From assembly GCA_030697445.1 (NCBI GenBank), contig JAUYPY010000051.1, positions 1-32,519 of the forward strand: DNA of 32,519 nt, given 5' to 3'. Of this stretch, positions 15,953 to 23,270 are shown one piece after another. Below the pieces are notes generated by a model, which was not told where the DNA came from, ran no database searches, and saw nothing but the letters and a program-made list of their open reading frames with translations. A program made the translations under genes and the position numbers. Positions within the stretch are counted from its first letter, which is position 1. Every line of letters begins with the position of its first letter. The stretch is from a bacterium. Lineage in GTDB: Bacteria; Patescibacteriota; Minisyncoccia; Phycocordibacterales; UBA10002.

Positions 15953-16099
15953 CTACTGAAAATGCGGGTCCGTTCGCGTCCACCATCGCATCCAAATCTT
16001 GATGTCTTTTGGTTTTCCGTTTCGCGCAAAAGATATGCGGAGTTTTCGAGGTTTTTCGGTATTTCGCCGAACTCCTGAACCGTTATTTTTTACTTTCAT
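15953..16099 (-). CDS. 48-residue basic protein
   Basis: Starts at ATG 16099 with an AGGAG 5 bases upstream, one of the few clean Shine-Dalgarno sites in the window; ends with TAG at 15953-15955. The sequence is strongly basic with a tryptophan-rich tail (KLRISFARNGK near 19-29, IWMRWWTRTDP near 35-45). No family recognised. Small, positive and aromatic proteins of this kind may bind nucleic acid or membranes; this is speculation. It lies after the terminator at 16145-16176, so it needs its own promoter or read-through. Confidence 0.6.
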   Translation of the reverse strand: MKVKNNGSGVRRNTEKPRKLRISFARNGKPKDIKIWMRWWTRTDPHFQ

Positions 16100-16144
16100 T
16101 TCTACTCCTTTCGTTGTTGATTTTGGTAAAGAGATATTTCAAAG

Positions 16145-16176
16145 AACAAAACAGCCCTCCGTTTTCTGGAGGGCTG
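16145..16176 (-). terminator. Intrinsic terminator after the 32-residue gene
   Basis: Perfect 9-bp stem on minus, CAGCCCTCC / GGAGGGCTG (16168-16176 and 16152-16160), 7-base loop, followed by TTTTGTT. It ends a short unit that starts at the promoter at 16311-16338. Confidence 0.88.
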
Positions 16177-16200
16177 ATTGGTATTTTGCGTAAAATATAT

Positions 16201-16299
16201 TTAGGAAGCACGCAACGCACAAATCAACTCTCCAGAGGAGGTCTTGCGAATAAGGTGCCAAAACATACGGTATGCTTTGTTGGTGCGTGTTGAATTCAT
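16201..16299 (-). CDS. 32-residue small protein with its own promoter and terminator
   Basis: ATG at 16299, TAA at 16201-16203. Peptide is basic and aromatic (TRTNKAYRMFWHLIRKTSSG, residues 4-23) and ends ICALRAS. It is bracketed by a good promoter upstream and an intrinsic terminator downstream, so a transcript of roughly 150 nt is expected. It might be a genuine small protein or a short leader peptide on a regulatory RNA. No family recognised. A longer frame from 16389 would run through the promoter and is rejected. Confidence 0.55.
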   Translation of the reverse strand: MNSTRTNKAYRMFWHLIRKTSSGELICALRAS

Positions 16300-16310
16300 A
16301 GTATTTCCAT

Positions 16311-16338
16311 ATACTATACTTACCAATTTTATTGTCAA
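16311..16338 (-). promoter_or_regulatory. Minus-strand promoter of the 32-residue gene
   Basis: TTGACA (16333-16338 on minus), 16-bp spacer, TAGTAT (16311-16316), 11 nt before the ATG at 16299. It is divergent from the promoter at 16358-16385, which starts only 20 bp away. Confidence 0.65.
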
Positions 16339-16357
16339 GCGGGAGTGTGGAAAACTA

Positions 16358-16385
16358 TTGCAACTAAAATTTATAGTGCTAGTAT
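16358..16385 (+). promoter_or_regulatory. Plus-strand promoter of the zinc-ribbon gene
   Basis: TTGCAA (16358-16363), 16-bp spacer ending in TGC, TAGTAT (16380-16385). It leaves a leader of about 20 nt that carries the Shine-Dalgarno AGAGGAG (16401-16407), 5 bases before the ATG at 16413. Confidence 0.7.
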
Positions 16386-16412
16386 GCACGATGGATAAAA
16401 AGAGGAGTTTTT

Positions 16413-16718
16413 ATGAGCAATGAAATCGGTGCGAAAGCGATAAGTATGGCGGAAGCATCTGCTTCTACGGGGAAGCGACCGGAACAGTTTCCAACAGACA
16501 AACGATGTGCGTGCGGCTGTGTGCTGTCGCGATACAACCCATACGACATTTGTAGCGCCTGCCAAAAGACACAACGAATGCGCGCAATCAAAAAAATCAC
16601 GATGGCGACGCCTCGGAAAAACGGACATCTGTACTGGAGCGCATCTGTTATGGTTTTTGCAGAGCGCATACCATTACCGCAACATTCGCATGTTCGAGAA
16701 AGCTTGTTTGCTAAATAA
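16413..16718 (+). CDS. Small zinc-ribbon protein (only plus-strand CDS)
   Basis: 101 residues. A four-cysteine cluster, CACGCVLSRYNPYDICSACQ (about residues 32-51), has the pattern CxCGxxLSRYNPxxxCxxC seen in small regulators and DNA-binding proteins of phages and Gram-positives. The flanks are basic and polar; no membrane segment. It has a complete expression unit of its own: extended -10 promoter, strong Shine-Dalgarno and intrinsic terminator. Opposite orientation and use of a Shine-Dalgarno set it apart from its neighbours, hinting at acquisition or an independently controlled regulator. The exact function is unknown. Confidence 0.8.
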   Translation: MSNEIGAKAISMAEASASTGKRPEQFPTDKRCACGCVLSRYNPYDICSACQKTQRMRAIKKITMATPRKNGHLYWSASVMVFAERIPLPQHSHVRESLFAK

Positions 16719-16731
16719 GACCAAGCACTGA

Positions 16732-16760
16732 GACGGCGCAAAACGCCGTCTAATTTTTTT
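16732..16760 (+). terminator. Intrinsic terminator of the zinc-ribbon gene
   Basis: GACGGCG / CGCCGTC stem (16732-16738, 16744-16750) with CAAAA loop and a following TAATTTTTTT. The T-run overlaps the end of plsC on the other strand, so the two genes converge at this site. Confidence 0.9.
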
Positions 16761-17445
16761 GCCGCAAAGACGCAATTTCAGACAAAATTATTCCTGCTTC
16801 TTTTTTATATTCTTTTTGATTATTCTCCGATAACAAAATCGGTGTGCCGAACACAACAACAATGTGCCTTCGGCGCAAAAAGAAATCGCCAAAAGTCATA
16901 TTGAAATTGCCAGAAATATGAACGGGAACAACAGGGCAGCCAGTACAGTGCGCAAGATACGCGACGCCTCCGTGCACTTCAGTTCCCATGTTTCCATTGC
17001 GCGTCTTCCGTCCTTCCGGAAAAATGAGAACGCTTCCGCCTTTTTCAAGAATCTTAATATGTGCCGCGAGCGACTGTTCGTAATCGCGTGAGCCGGAAAT
17101 CGCCGCGTGCGCACCCCACATTTTAAAAAAGAATCCACCGTACAACAATTGACGCCATCCGCTCGTTTTGTAAAACTCGCGCGGACGCGACACATAAAAT
17201 ATCGGCAAGAGCGGAGAGAAAAACGGGAGCGACGCCGGCACGACAATCGCGTCCAGTTCGCTTGAATGATTCGCCGCGAAAATCATTCCTCTTTTAGCAA
17301 TAATATACGGCCGTATCTTATTGCTAACATGTAAATTTTCAAGACCGCGCACCTCAAACCGGCAAAACAAAAACAAAACGGCGCGCGTTGCGTTCCAGAT
17401 TGCTTTTTGCAATATAAGCGGAGAAATAAAGAAAAATTGGTTCAT
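16750..17445 (-). CDS. plsC: 1-acyl-glycerol-3-phosphate acyltransferase (PlsC-like)
   Basis: 231 residues from ATG 17445. The acyltransferase motifs are present: ANHSSELDAI (HxxxxD, about 58-67), FPEGRKTRNG (about 143-152) and VVPVHISGN. A hydrophobic N terminus would hold it at the membrane. The family acylates lysophosphatidic acid in phospholipid synthesis; in CPR bacteria with poor lipid synthesis the acceptor could be another imported lysolipid. The start codon lies 3 bases after the 3' end of tRNA-Arg, so tRNA processing would release a nearly leaderless message. An alternative GTG or TTG start upstream would lie inside the tRNA and is rejected. Confidence 0.85.
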   Translation of the reverse strand: MNQFFFISPLILQKAIWNATRAVLFLFCRFEVRGLENLHVSNKIRPYIIAKRGMIFAANHSSELDAIVVPASLPFFSPLLPIFYVSRPREFYKTSGWRQLLYGGFFFKMWGAHAAISGSRDYEQSLAAHIKILEKGGSVLIFPEGRKTRNGNMGTEVHGGVAYLAHCTGCPVVPVHISGNFNMTFGDFFLRRRHIVVVFGTPILLSENNQKEYKKEAGIILSEIASLRQKN

Positions 17446-17448
17446 ATA

Positions 17449-17520
17449 TACCCCCAAGAGGAATTGAACCGCTATCTCAAGCTTCGGAGGCTTGCGCTCT
17501 ATCCGTTGAGCTATGGGGGC
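17449..17520 (-). tRNA. tRNA-Arg (anticodon CCG)
   Basis: 72 nt cloverleaf: acceptor GCCCCCA / TGGGGGT with a G1-U72 pair, D arm GCTC / GAGC with GG in the loop, anticodon arm CAAGC-CTCCGAA-GCTTG, T loop TTCAATT with one C-U mismatch in the T stem, discriminator A73. Anticodon CCG reads CGG. CCA is not encoded. It lies 9 bp after the dnaJ stop and 3 bp before the plsC start. Confidence 0.93.
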
Positions 17521-17529
17521 GAGATTCTA

Positions 17530-18642
17530 TTATATCCCCTCTTTCTTGAGTTCTTCAACCAAGTGTTTTGCGCTTTTGGAGAGTTTGTTCGGCAAGTCAA
17601 TTTTGATTTTAATCATAAGGTCGCCGCGTTTGCCGCCTGACACCGGCACGCCCTTTCCGCGTACGCGCAAAATTTCTCCGTGTGTGATTCCCTCAGGAAT
17701 CTTGACTGTCATATCGCCGTCCAATGTTTTCAGTGCATATTCTCCACCGAGGAGCGCAGTAGATAGTTTAATAGGAAATTCAGTAACAAGGTTCGCGCCT
17801 TCTTTTCGGAAGAGCGGATGTTTACTCACATGTATTTTGATGTACAAGTCCCCCGCCGTGCCGCCAGCTACAGCTTCGCCCGCACCTGTCATACGGACTA
17901 CCTCTCCGTCTTCAATTCCTGCAGGAATACGGACAGAGATCTCTTCTTGCTTTTTCATTACTCCGTGCCCATGACAGGTCGCGCACTTTTCTGCCGGAAT
18001 CTGCCCCTTGCCGCGACACGCGGTGCATGGGCGAACGCTTTGCATAGAGCCGAAAAATGAGCGACGCGTCTCGCGCACCTGCCCTTTACCGTTACAGGTG
18101 TCGCATGTCTTTTCACCAGCTTCTGACTTTCCGCCCGAGCCTTTACAGGTGCCACACAATGCGGTTTTCGCAATCAAGACGCGCCGCTCGGCGCCAAACA
18201 CTGCTTCGGGAAATGCAAGCTCGACATCAATGGAAATGTCGCGCCCGCGTGTTGCTTGCCGTGAGCTTGTCGAACGTCCTCCAAAGACATCGCCAAACAT
18301 ATCTCCCAAATCAAACTCCACATTCATTCCGTTCGCGCCGCCAAACCCCGCGCGTTTTACAAAATCGGAAAAATCAAACCCTTCGAACCCGGCACCGAAT
18401 GGCGCACCGCCGCCGTTCGGCGCCGCACCTTCGGAAAACACCCTGCCGTACGCGTCGTACTCGGCGCGCTTTTTGTCGTCCGAGAGCACGCTGTATGCCT
18501 CGCTTGCTTCCTTAAACCTCTTCTCATCCCCGCCTTTTTTGTCGGGGTGAAATTTATGCGCCAAATTCCTGAACGCCTTTTTTATATCGTCTTTTGAAGC
18601 CGCCTTATTAACCCCAAGTGTATCGTAATAGTTATGAGCCAT
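17530..18642 (-). CDS. dnaJ: Chaperone DnaJ
   Basis: 370 residues, full-length type I DnaJ. The J domain (1-65) has HPD in HKFHPDKKGG; a Gly/Phe-rich linker (about 72-110) follows; the zinc domain has four CxxCxGxG repeats (CGTCKGSG, CDTCNGKG, CTACRGKG, CATCHGHG); then the substrate-binding C-terminal domains. It stimulates DnaK ATP hydrolysis and delivers substrates. It has its own leaderless promoter in the gap after dnaK (18649-18657) besides read-through from grpE-dnaK. Confidence 0.97.
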   Translation of the reverse strand: MAHNYYDTLGVNKAASKDDIKKAFRNLAHKFHPDKKGGDEKRFKEASEAYSVLSDDKKRAEYDAYGRVFSEGAAPNGGGAPFGAGFEGFDFSDFVKRAGFGGANGMNVEFDLGDMFGDVFGGRSTSSRQATRGRDISIDVELAFPEAVFGAERRVLIAKTALCGTCKGSGGKSEAGEKTCDTCNGKGQVRETRRSFFGSMQSVRPCTACRGKGQIPAEKCATCHGHGVMKKQEEISVRIPAGIEDGEVVRMTGAGEAVAGGTAGDLYIKIHVSKHPLFRKEGANLVTEFPIKLSTALLGGEYALKTLDGDMTVKIPEGITHGEILRVRGKGVPVSGGKRGDLMIKIKIDLPNKLSKSAKHLVEELKKEGI

Positions 18643-18648
18643 ACGGGC

Positions 18649-18657
18649 ATACTATCA
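18649..18657 (-). promoter_or_regulatory. Extended -10 promoter of dnaJ, leaderless
   Basis: TGA-TAGTAT, 6 nt (GCCCGT), ATG at 18642. It lies in the 18-bp gap between dnaK and dnaJ, so dnaJ can be transcribed apart from dnaK. Confidence 0.65.
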
Positions 18658-18660
18658 CTT

Positions 18661-20535
18661 TTATTTAGTTTCCGCATCCCTTACATTCCCTTCCGGTCCT
18701 TTGTCGTCTTTTTTCTGTCCAGCATTCTCTTGCCCCGTCTTCGCCATAATTTCCCCTATTTTCTGAAGTTCTCCTGAGAGATTTTGCGTTGCGGTTTTTA
18801 TTTGGGCAACATCCGTGCCTTTGTTCGCGGTCTTGAGATCGGAGATTTTATCTTCAATTGTTTTCCGTGTCTCAGCCGGCACTTTCTCCCCCGCATCCTT
18901 CATAGACTTTTCAGCCGTGTAAACGAGCTGTTCCGATAGATTTTTCGCTTCCGCGAACTCGCGCTTCTTTTCGTCATCAGCCGCGTGCGCCTCGGCTTCT
19001 TTCGTCATCCGTTCAATATCCGCTTTTGACAGCGTTGAGCGCGCTTCAATGCGAATGGATTGCTCCTTGCCGCTCGTCTTGTCTCTCGCCTTCACCGACA
19101 AAATGCCGTTCACATCCACATCAAACGACACTTCCACCTGCGGCATCCCGCGCGGCGCGGGCGGAATACCCTCCAAGTTAAATTCGCCGAGCATTTTATT
19201 GTCAGAAAACATTGGCCGCTCCCCCTGACACACGCGAATGGTTACCGCGGTTTGGTTGTCCGCCGCCGTTGAAAAAACCTGCGATTTCGTAACCGGAATC
19301 GTGGTGTTGCGCTCTACAAGCTTGGTCGCCACCCCGCCCAAGGTCTCTAGCCCAAACGAAAGCGGAATAACATCAAGCAAAAGCACATCCTTAACATCCC
19401 CGCCCAAGATGCCGCCCTGAATCGCGGCGCCTATCGCTACCACTTCGTCTGGGTTCACGCCCATATGCGGCTCCCGTTTGAAAAACTCTTTCACCGCTTT
19501 CTGTATGGCAGGCATTCTGGTCTGACCGCCGACCATTACCACTTCGTTGATATCTCCTATCTTAAAAGGGGATGCTTCAATCGCGCGTTTCGTAATTGTC
19601 ATCGCGCGCGCAACAAATTCTTGCGTTAGTTCTTCAAGCTTTGCGCGGGATAATTTTAGCACCAAGTGTTTTGGTCCTTCCGCGCCAGAAGAAATGAACG
19701 GCAAGTTGATTTCGCTTTCAAGCGCTGTTGAAAGCTCAATCTTTGCTTTTTCCGCCGCTTCCTCAAGCCGTTGGAGCGCCAATGCGTCTTTCCGTACATC
19801 AATGCCCTCTTGCTTCTTGAATTCATCTGCAATGTAGCCGATAATTTTTTGGTCAATGTCATGCCCGCCTAAGTGCGAGTCGCCATCGGTTGCTTTCACT
19901 TCAATTAAGTCGTCCGAAACCTCCAACACCGAAATGTCGAAAGTGCCGCCGCCAAAATCAAACACCGCGATTTTTTCGTTCTTCTTTTTGTTAAAGCCGT
20001 AGGCGAGCGCCGCCGCTGTCGGCTCATTGATGATGCGCTTTACATCAAGCCCGGCTATTTTACCCGCGTCTTTGGTTGCCTGCCGTTGGCTGTCGTTGAA
20101 ATACGCCGGCACGGTAATGACCGCCTCGGTAATCGGCTCGCCAAGCCGCGCTTCCGCATCAGCTTTGAGTTTTGCAAGAATTTTTGCGGAGATCTCTTCA
20201 GGTCGTTCCCATTTATCGCCTAGTTTTACTTCAATACCGCCATTTATTGCCTTACGCACTTCATACGGCACGGTTTTAATATCTTTTTGCGCAGCTGGAT
20301 CGTCAAAGGAGTGCCCGATGAATCGTTTGATGGTATAAACGGTATTTTTCGGGTTCGTAACGGCTTGACGCTTCGCGAGTAACCCTGCGAGCCGCTCGCC
20401 GGTTTTTGAAAGCGCGACAATAGAGGGGGTTGTGCGTGCGCCTTCGCTATTTTCAATAATTCTTGGTACACCACCTTCCACTACTGCCATTGCGGAGTAA
20501 GTCGTCCCGAGATCAATGCCTAAGATTTTGGACAT
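18661..20535 (-). CDS. dnaK: Chaperone DnaK (Hsp70)
   Basis: 624 residues. Nucleotide-binding domain with IGIDLGTTYSAMAV-type phosphate loop at the N terminus (LGIDLGTTYSA, 5-15), VPAYFNDSQRQATKDAG and IAVFDFGGGTFD; substrate-binding domain with the DVIPLSFGLETLGG linker region; a helical lid and a charged C-terminal tail without the EEVD-like acidic ending. It is between grpE and dnaJ as in many bacteria. No CIRCE element or hrcA gene is seen in the window, so heat-shock control by HrcA is not supported here. Confidence 0.98.
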   Translation of the reverse strand: MSKILGIDLGTTYSAMAVVEGGVPRIIENSEGARTTPSIVALSKTGERLAGLLAKRQAVTNPKNTVYTIKRFIGHSFDDPAAQKDIKTVPYEVRKAINGGIEVKLGDKWERPEEISAKILAKLKADAEARLGEPITEAVITVPAYFNDSQRQATKDAGKIAGLDVKRIINEPTAAALAYGFNKKKNEKIAVFDFGGGTFDISVLEVSDDLIEVKATDGDSHLGGHDIDQKIIGYIADEFKKQEGIDVRKDALALQRLEEAAEKAKIELSTALESEINLPFISSGAEGPKHLVLKLSRAKLEELTQEFVARAMTITKRAIEASPFKIGDINEVVMVGGQTRMPAIQKAVKEFFKREPHMGVNPDEVVAIGAAIQGGILGGDVKDVLLLDVIPLSFGLETLGGVATKLVERNTTIPVTKSQVFSTAADNQTAVTIRVCQGERPMFSDNKMLGEFNLEGIPPAPRGMPQVEVSFDVDVNGILSVKARDKTSGKEQSIRIEARSTLSKADIERMTKEAEAHAADDEKKREFAEAKNLSEQLVYTAEKSMKDAGEKVPAETRKTIEDKISDLKTANKGTDVAQIKTATQNLSGELQKIGEIMAKTGQENAGQKKDDKGPEGNVRDAETK

Positions 20536-20556
20536 AATATTTTAGTGACTTAATAT

Positions 20557-21111
20557 TTATTTTTTATATTCTCCGATTCTAACTTTCGCCGGTTCAAGTA
20601 TCTTACCATTGATTGCAAAACCTTTCTCTACAACCTCGCGTACGGTATGGTCTTGCGATTGCTCAACGACAGATACAACGCCGATACTCGCGTGCTTGTT
20701 TCCGTCAAACACATCGCCAATTTTTGGATCAATCGCTTCTACTCCCGCTTTTTGAAGCGCGACGCGAAACTGCGCGTAAATGTGTTCAATGCCCACGCGC
20801 CAGTTTTTGTCCACCTTTTCCCACACTTCTTTGTTGCTCATCGCCCGCTCAAAATTCTGGAATACCGGCAAAAGCTCCGCGACAAACGCTTCATTTGCAA
20901 ACTTCACAAACGCGGCGCGCGCCTTCTCCTCGTCTTTGCGCGTATTGATAAAATCCGCCTTCGCCCGCTGCCACCCCGCGAGGTACTCCTCGCGTTCTTT
21001 CCGACACGCAGACAGTTCCCCTTTCAGTTTTTTAATCGCCTCCGCCGGGTCCTTTACATTGTCCGCATCTGTTTCGGGTTCAATAGTTATGTCTTTTTCT
21101 TCTGTATCCAT
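20557..21111 (-). CDS. grpE: GrpE nucleotide exchange factor
   Basis: 184 residues from ATG 21111, two bases after the rpsI stop. A long coiled coil (about 25-85, ELSACRKEREEYLAGWQRAK ADFINTRKDEE region) is followed by the C-terminal beta domain with GVEAIDPKIGDVFDGNKHAS and the family ending VVEKGFAINGKILEPAKVRIG. GrpE releases ADP from DnaK. Its close spacing ties the chaperone genes to the ribosomal-protein transcript. Confidence 0.95.
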   Translation of the reverse strand: MDTEEKDITIEPETDADNVKDPAEAIKKLKGELSACRKEREEYLAGWQRAKADFINTRKDEEKARAAFVKFANEAFVAELLPVFQNFERAMSNKEVWEKVDKNWRVGIEHIYAQFRVALQKAGVEAIDPKIGDVFDGNKHASIGVVSVVEQSQDHTVREVVEKGFAINGKILEPAKVRIGEYKK

Positions 21112-21113
21112 AA

Positions 21114-21542
21114 TTATCTCTTGGACCATTGAGGAGCTTTTCTTGCCTTCTTCAACCCGAACTTGCGGCGTTCTTTTGCCCGCGGGTCGCGTTTGAGGAA
21201 TCCGGCTTTTTTGAGTTTCTTGCGGAGTTCCGGTTCTACTTCAATAAGCGCACGCGCAATGCCGTGCCGCACCGCTTCCGCTTGCGAGGAAAGCCCTCCC
21301 CCTTTTACATGCGCCGATACGCCGTAGTGTTCCTTTGCCGGCTCATGCAACACAAACACATCGCGCGCGACACGGCGTTGTTCCGCTGTTTTGAAATACT
21401 CGTCAAATGTTTGGTCTCCGACGACAAAGGTGCCCATTGCCCCTTTTAGCAAGCGCACGCGCGCCGCCGCCGTCTTGCGGCGGCCGATTGCCTCAATATA
21501 TTCATGGCTCGCTATATCTTTTGTTTTTTCTTTTAGAACCAT
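21114..21542 (-). CDS. rpsI: 30S ribosomal protein S9
   Basis: 142 residues from ATG 21542, one base after the rplM TAA. The body IEAIGRRKTAAARVRLLKG and the C-terminal DPRAKERRKFGLKKARKAPQWSKR-type tail (split here: DPRAKERRKFG, KARKAPQWSKR) are diagnostic; the basic tail reaches the P-site tRNA in the ribosome. An upstream start at 21626 would overlap rplM and is rejected. Confidence 0.96.
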   Translation of the reverse strand: MVLKEKTKDIASHEYIEAIGRRKTAAARVRLLKGAMGTFVVGDQTFDEYFKTAEQRRVARDVFVLHEPAKEHYGVSAHVKGGGLSSQAEAVRHGIARALIEVEPELRKKLKKAGFLKRDPRAKERRKFGLKKARKAPQWSKR

Positions 21543-21543
21543 A

Positions 21544-21888
21544 TTATTCTTTGATGGTGAGATTTTTGATAATCCGCGCGCGGAGCTTGTTTTTCGGAAG
21601 CATTCCGTACACCGCGCGTTGTACAACGATACCGACCCCGCGGCGTGCGATGAGTTTGCCTAATGTTTCCTCTTTTAACCCGCTTGGGTAGCCCGAGTAG
21701 CGTTGGTACACTTTCTCTTTCTGCTTTTTCTCCGTCATAAAGATCTTCCCCGCGTTTTCTATAACCACGAGCTCTTTCGGCTCCTCATTTCGCGCAAAGC
21801 TCGGGTTTGCCTTGCCGCGCAAAATATGCGCAACTTCGGTTGCAAGACGCCCCAATTTCTTTCCGTCTGCGTTTACGGTGTGATTCAT
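21544..21888 (-). CDS. rplM: 50S ribosomal protein L13 (short form)
   Basis: 114 residues against about 142 in E. coli. The core is clear (GKKLGRLATEVAHILRGK, about 9-26; GMLPKNKLRARIIKNL near the end), while the usual N-terminal strand and the C-terminal tail are shortened. ATG overlaps the rplQ stop (ATGA). The rplM-rpsI pair is conserved in bacteria; here it directly continues the rpoA-rplQ transcript. Confidence 0.96.
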   Translation of the reverse strand: MNHTVNADGKKLGRLATEVAHILRGKANPSFARNEEPKELVVIENAGKIFMTEKKQKEKVYQRYSGYPSGLKEETLGKLIARRGVGIVVQRAVYGMLPKNKLRARIIKNLTIKE

Positions 21889-22235
21889 ACAAATTCTATA
21901 ACTGCCCGCTTTGCGCCGTCGCTTTTGCGGAAGCCAGTTTTTACGATGCGCGTATAACCGCCCGCGCGCTTCTCGTATTTCTTGCCGATGTTTTTGAAAA
22001 GCAAGTCCGCACCGTCAACGCTGCCCATGCGGCGCGATGTGTGACGGCGCGCTGCAATCGTTCCAGTCTTCGCATGAGTAACAAGACGCTCGATAAATGG
22101 TCGAAGCGCCTTCGCACGCGCCTCGGTCGTCTCAATCCTTCCGTACCGCGCGAGCGAGCGCGCGAGCGAGCGCATAAATGCCGTGCGCACCTTGCGCACC
22201 CGCCCAAACTTTTTGTTACGATTGCCGTGCTTCAT
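21885..22235 (-). CDS. rplQ: 50S ribosomal protein L17
   Basis: 116 residues, beginning MKHGNRNKKFGR and with RIETTEARAKALRPFIERLV, the L17 signature. It lies four bases after rpoA, its usual neighbour. Length is normal. Confidence 0.97.
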   Translation of the reverse strand: MKHGNRNKKFGRVRKVRTAFMRSLARSLARYGRIETTEARAKALRPFIERLVTHAKTGTIAARRHTSRRMGSVDGADLLFKNIGKKYEKRAGGYTRIVKTGFRKSDGAKRAVIEFV

Positions 22236-22239
22236 ATAT

Positions 22240-23190
22240 TTACTTCAAGGTGATCCCGAAATTACCGAGCATTTTCTTGACCTCTTGCACACCCTTGCTG
22301 CCGAGCCCGTCAATATCCAAAATGTCTTCCTCTTTTTTGCGTACTAAACCGCCAACCGTGCGAATGCCGGAATTTGAAAGCGCGAGTTTCGTACGCGTGG
22401 AGAGGTCAAGAGTATCCATACGCGTTTTGAGCACCTCTGGGTCAATGTCGCGACGCGGTTCTTTCACAACCTTTGCGGCTTCTATTTTTACCGGCGCCTC
22501 TTCTTCGCGGAATCCGACCACGGCGCGCAGTTGGTCAATCATAATCTGGATTGATTTCTCAAGCGCTTGGTGCGGCGATACCGTACCGTCCGTTTCAATC
22601 GTAAAACGGAGGCGATTGAAATCGGTTCGTTCTCCGACGCGCATATTTTCTACTTCATAATTGACGCGCCGCACCGGCGTGAATATCGCATCAAGCGCAA
22701 TCGCGCCTATCTCTACGCGCTCTTTTTGCACCATTTCTTTCGGTACATAGCCGAGACCTTTTTCTACACGCGCCTCAATATCAAGCAGAGTCCCTTTTCC
22801 GGAAATAGATGCGATCACTTGTTCTGGATTCAGCACAAATACTTGCCCAGGACACTCAAACGATTCTGCCGTTACTTCTTTAGGACCCTTTACTTTAAGC
22901 AAAATTGTTTGCGGTTCGTCGGTCGTCAGGTTGAAACGCACACGCTTTAAATTGAGAATAATTGAAATCACATCTTCTTTCACCCCCTCAATGGTTGAAA
23001 ATTCGTGGGAAGCGCCAGCAACTTTCACCGAGGTGATCGCCGCGCCAGGAAGTGATGATAGAATAATCCGTCTGAGTGAATTGCCGAGCGTGTGCCCGTA
23101 GCCCGGGTAAAGGCCGTCTATTTCATACGAACCGACATTGGCGTTTTCCTTTATAATGCGCGGCTTTGATGGTAGAACGATAGTTTGCAT
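22240..23190 (-). CDS. rpoA: RNA polymerase subunit alpha
   Basis: 316 residues from ATG 23190. The N-terminal domain has the assembly motifs GYGHTLGNSLRRIILSSLPG and the C-terminal domain keeps the helix-hairpin-helix (LSTRTKLALSNSGIRTVGGL, GLGSKGVQEVKKML) that binds UP elements and regulators. The in-frame start at 23265 would run through the hairpin at 23235-23262 and is rejected. An extra promoter (23224-23232) may serve this gene. Confidence 0.97.
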   Translation of the reverse strand: MQTIVLPSKPRIIKENANVGSYEIDGLYPGYGHTLGNSLRRIILSSLPGAAITSVKVAGASHEFSTIEGVKEDVISIILNLKRVRFNLTTDEPQTILLKVKGPKEVTAESFECPGQVFVLNPEQVIASISGKGTLLDIEARVEKGLGYVPKEMVQKERVEIGAIALDAIFTPVRRVNYEVENMRVGERTDFNRLRFTIETDGTVSPHQALEKSIQIMIDQLRAVVGFREEEAPVKIEAAKVVKEPRRDIDPEVLKTRMDTLDLSTRTKLALSNSGIRTVGGLVRKKEEDILDIDGLGSKGVQEVKKMLGNFGITLK

Positions 23191-23223
23191 ATGTAGTGGT
23201 GCGTTATTAAAAAATATAAAACA

Positions 23224-23232
23224 AATATAACA
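23224..23232 (-). promoter_or_regulatory. Possible extended -10 promoter before rpoA
   Basis: TGT-TATATT, just downstream of the hairpin at 23235-23262 and about 33 nt before the rpoA ATG. The region between is T- and A-rich. It would allow rpoA-rplQ-rplM-rpsI to be expressed apart from rpsD. No clear -35. Confidence 0.4.
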
Positions 23233-23234
23233 CA

Positions 23235-23262
23235 GGCGCGCCTTTTTTGCAAAAGGCGCGCC
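23235..23262 (-). repeat. 12-bp hairpin between rpsD and rpoA with GCAA loop
   Basis: Perfect arms GGCGCGCCTTTT / AAAAGGCGCGCC with a four-base loop that reads GCAA (GNRA type) on the minus, coding, strand. It lies 8 nt after the rpsD stop. Downstream is AU-rich but has no immediate U-run, so it may be an RNA-stability element, processing site or attenuator rather than a plain terminator. Confidence 0.85.
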
Positions 23263-23270
23263 CAACTTCC

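Noticed and set aside
16009..16293. 94-codon plus-strand frame
   Set aside because: Crosses a minus-strand terminator and two better-supported small genes; low-complexity Phe/Leu composition.
16300..16389. Longer N terminus (62 residues) for the 32-residue gene
   Set aside because: The added part would be the promoter and spacer region of both divergent genes.
20536..20556. CIRCE or similar heat-shock operator before dnaK
   Set aside because: The 21-bp gap is AT-rich but has no inverted repeat of the CIRCE type.
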